This document shows, one piece after another, positions 4,565-6,137 of a stretch of 6,137 bases of DNA. The stretch spans positions 1-6,137 of the forward strand of contig JAHWYE010000109.1 of NCBI GenBank assembly GCA_020028195.1, given 5' to 3'. The translations under genes were made by a program, and so were the position numbers. Positions within the stretch are counted from its first letter, which is position 1, and the number at the start of each line of letters is the position of its first letter. The notes below the pieces were generated by a model. That model was given only the letters and a program-made list of their open reading frames with translations, was not told the origin of the DNA and made no database searches. The stretch comes from Nitrospirota bacterium (lineage in GTDB: Bacteria; Nitrospirota; Nitrospiria; Nitrospirales; Nitrospiraceae).

Positions 4565-5242
4565 ATGGAGTGGCTCTACTGGTTTAAATTTCCTCGAGTC
4601 AAACGCTCGGGTTCTGCCACAGGAGCGGAGTCACCCAATAAGCCGCTCGAAATGGGGCCGCCCCTGCTGGCTTCCTTGTTCCTGGTGGTGACCACCGGGC
4701 ACCTCAACGCCTTGGAAAAGGCCGCGGAGAAAACGGGTGTTCGGTTGAGTCCAGACCAAAAGGCTGCGCTCTTCCGCCAAGTGTGCCTGTTCTACTATGC
4801 GCTGTGGCACACGCTCCTCCTGCCCACCCGAATTGTCCACACGGGCCGAATCCTGCGTGAAAACATGACGACCTTTCGCGAACGGGTTCGAGGGGAGATC
4901 GTGAAAGCCATTGCCCAAGCCGACTATCTACCGGAGGCCTACCGGACCTGGGCCACCGACTCTTCTGCTGAAGCTCTGGAGGCCCACTGTCATCTGTACA
5001 TGAAGGGAGTCCTGCCGTCATCGGGCGAAGCGGATTTCAAGAAGATCTTCTTAGTCGGGCAGGCGTCATTGGACAGGTTCGTGCTCGAACTTGCCGCGCA
5101 ACTTCATCGCCGAACGTGCCAGATCGTCGGATTGCTCGAAGTCGGGGACGCCCTCGTACATGAGGCCTGGTGGAGTCGCCAGTCTCGACTGCCTGCCGAA
5201 TGTGTGGTGCTGTTCGACCACATTGTGCCCCTGCCCGAGTGA
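4565..5242 (+). CDS. Protein of unknown function (225 aa)
   Basis: I recognise no domain. The protein is probably soluble and mostly helical. It has an aromatic and basic start (MEWLYWFKFPRVKR), a moderately hydrophobic segment at about 33-46 (LLASLFLVVTTGHL), too short for a confident membrane span, and then amphipathic helices with many Leu, Arg and Glu. No signal peptide, CxxC pair or nucleotide-binding motif is visible. Start ATG 4565 has a plausible Shine-Dalgarno (tagga, 4553-4557, 7 nt away). Coding is supported by a single long frame with third-position GC bias and a natural composition; reverse-strand frames over it are shorter and broken. It is divergent from the lipoprotein gene, with an operator-like block upstream, and its stop is 13 bp from the stop of the convergent NDH-2 gene. 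No clear terminator lies between. Confidence 0.75.
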   Translation: MEWLYWFKFPRVKRSGSATGAESPNKPLEMGPPLLASLFLVVTTGHLNALEKAAEKTGVRLSPDQKAALFRQVCLFYYALWHTLLLPTRIVHTGRILRENMTTFRERVRGEIVKAIAQADYLPEAYRTWATDSSAEALEAHCHLYMKGVLPSSGEADFKKIFLVGQASLDRFVLELAAQLHRRTCQIVGLLEVGDALVHEAWWSRQSRLPAECVVLFDHIVPLPE

Positions 5243-5255
5243 CACGCGCAGGGCC

Positions 5256-6137
5256 TTAACCAGGTCCCATGTCTTTGTCTCGCCTCCGGGTCTTCCAATA
5301 GATGAGCTGAGCGCCGGGCTTGTAGGTGAAGTAGTACCACACCCATTCCGACATGACACGAAGACGGTTGCGGAATCCGATCAGAAAGAAAATGTGGACC
5401 AGTGACCAGAGCAGCCACGCGATCAATCCGGACAGGCGCAGCCGCCCGATTTCGGCCACGGCCTTGGCTCGTCCGACCGTAGTCATCGTGCCACGATCGC
5501 GGTACACGAATGGCCGGCGTGTCTCTGAACCCAGCTTGTGCTGGATCAGACTCGCGACATAGTGCGCCTGCTGCATGGCGACGGGAGCCAGGGGAGGGAG
5601 CGCCTTGCCAAACCCATCGTCAGAGCAGGCCGCATCGCCGATGACGAAAATGCCAGGATCGCCTGGAATGGTCAAATCCCGCTGAACGATGACACGTCCC
5701 TGTTGATCCAGCGGCACCTTCAAGGTTTCCAGCAGAGGAGAAGCCCTGGTCCCCGCCGCCCAGATGACGTTCACGGTTTCAATGAGCGTATTCTCCGCGT
5801 AGACGCCTTTCTCAGTTATCTCCGTGACTTTGGTGTTCACCCTGACGACCACTCCCAACTCTTCCAGGAACTGTTTCGCTTTGTCACGCAAAGGCGAAGG
5901 ATAGGTCGGCAGAATGGACCCGCTGCCTTCCAGCAACATGATGGTAAAATCTTCTGCGCGGAGCGCGGCAAAATCTCGAACCACGGCTTCCCTTGCGATT
6001 TCGGCGAGCGCGCCGGCCAGTTCTACTCCAGTCGGTCCTCCGCCGACGATCACGAACGTGAGATATTTCCGTGCCTCTGGTCTGTGCAGGACGCGCTCCG
6101 CCCGTTCGAACGACAGGATCAGGCGCTCGCGAATCTC
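5256..6137 (-). CDS. ndh: Type II NADH:quinone oxidoreductase (NDH-2), C-terminal 293 residues
   Basis: A membrane-associated flavoprotein that transfers electrons from NADH to quinone without pumping protons. The frame is open to the window edge. An apparent GTG start at 6053 is internal: the 28 codons upstream (…SFERAERVLHRPEARKYLTF) match the NDH-2 segment preceding the second dinucleotide fold. Visible motifs are the NAD(H)-binding GGGPTGVELAG (about residues 32-42 of the visible part), the acidic residue ending the next strand (LLEGS), the AAGTRASPLL segment, the FAD-binding GIFVIGDAA (about 162-170), and the quinone-site PLAPVAMQQAHYVA. The C-terminal amphipathic/hydrophobic region (LIAWLLWSLVHIFFLIGFRNR, then WVWYYFTYKPGAQLIYW) is the membrane-anchoring part typical of NDH-2. 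The N-terminal FAD fold lies outside the window. The exact paralog and symbol remain tentative; family identity is secure. Confidence 0.94.
   Translation of the reverse strand, partial: EIRERLILSFERAERVLHRPEARKYLTFVIVGGGPTGVELAGALAEIAREAVVRDFAALRAEDFTIMLLEGSGSILPTYPSPLRDKAKQFLEELGVVVRVNTKVTEITEKGVYAENTLIETVNVIWAAGTRASPLLETLKVPLDQQGRVIVQRDLTIPGDPGIFVIGDAACSDDGFGKALPPLAPVAMQQAHYVASLIQHKLGSETRRPFVYRDRGTMTTVGRAKAVAEIGRLRLSGLIAWLLWSLVHIFFLIGFRNRLRVMSEWVWYYFTYKPGAQLIYWKTRRRDKDMGPG

Noticed and set aside
6051..6053. GTG as the start of the NDH-2 gene
   Set aside because: The upstream codons continue NDH-2 sequence to the window edge, and starting here would delete the FAD fold.

Overview
This 6.1-kb window looks like chromosome from a GC-rich, respiratory Gram-negative bacterium. 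A Nitrospira-like (Nitrospirota) host fits best. The grounds are a NapC/NirT-like multiheme c-type cytochrome, a membrane-associated type II NADH dehydrogenase, a small single-RRM RNA-binding protein, and intergenic palindromic repeats of a kind I associate with Nitrospira genomes. The genus is inferred from general gene character, not from a marker gene.

Layout. Positions 1-584 (+) hold the 3' part of a multiheme cytochrome c gene. Next come a two-gene ABC-2 exporter: the ATPase at 629-1357 (+) and the membrane permease at 1646-2437 (+). The two are separated by 288 bp, where such partners are normally nearly contiguous. Positions 2438-3191 hold no gene I can support. A 100-aa RRM protein follows at 3192-3494 (+), with a perfect Shine-Dalgarno and a strong intrinsic terminator. 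On the minus strand, 4294-3659 encodes a 211-aa predicted lipoprotein/membrane protein of unknown function. It is divergent from a 225-aa unknown protein at 4565-5242 (+), with a 270-bp region between them that carries a candidate promoter, two palindromes and a C/G-rich operator-like block. The window ends with the C-terminal 293 residues of a type II NADH dehydrogenase (6137-5256, -), convergent with the unknown gene and 13 bp from it.

The most notable content is non-coding. Two copies of one palindromic element bracket the ABC permease gene in the same orientation, at 1378-1578 and 2446-2662. Each has a 94-bp core (1423-1516 and 2501-2594) made of 21-nt arms around a 52-nt interior. The interior is nearly invariant (49/52), while the arms differ (32/42) but keep 18 of 21 Watson-Crick pairs in each copy, with two fully compensated base-pair changes. 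The second copy is further enclosed by a perfect 19-bp inverted repeat. This is the pattern of a dispersed MITE/REP-like element whose folded form is under selection. It probably inserted into the exporter operon and may act as structured RNA in its transcript.

Together, the cytochrome and NDH-2 point to respiratory electron transport near the quinone pool. The exporter substrate and both unknown proteins cannot be assigned from sequence alone.
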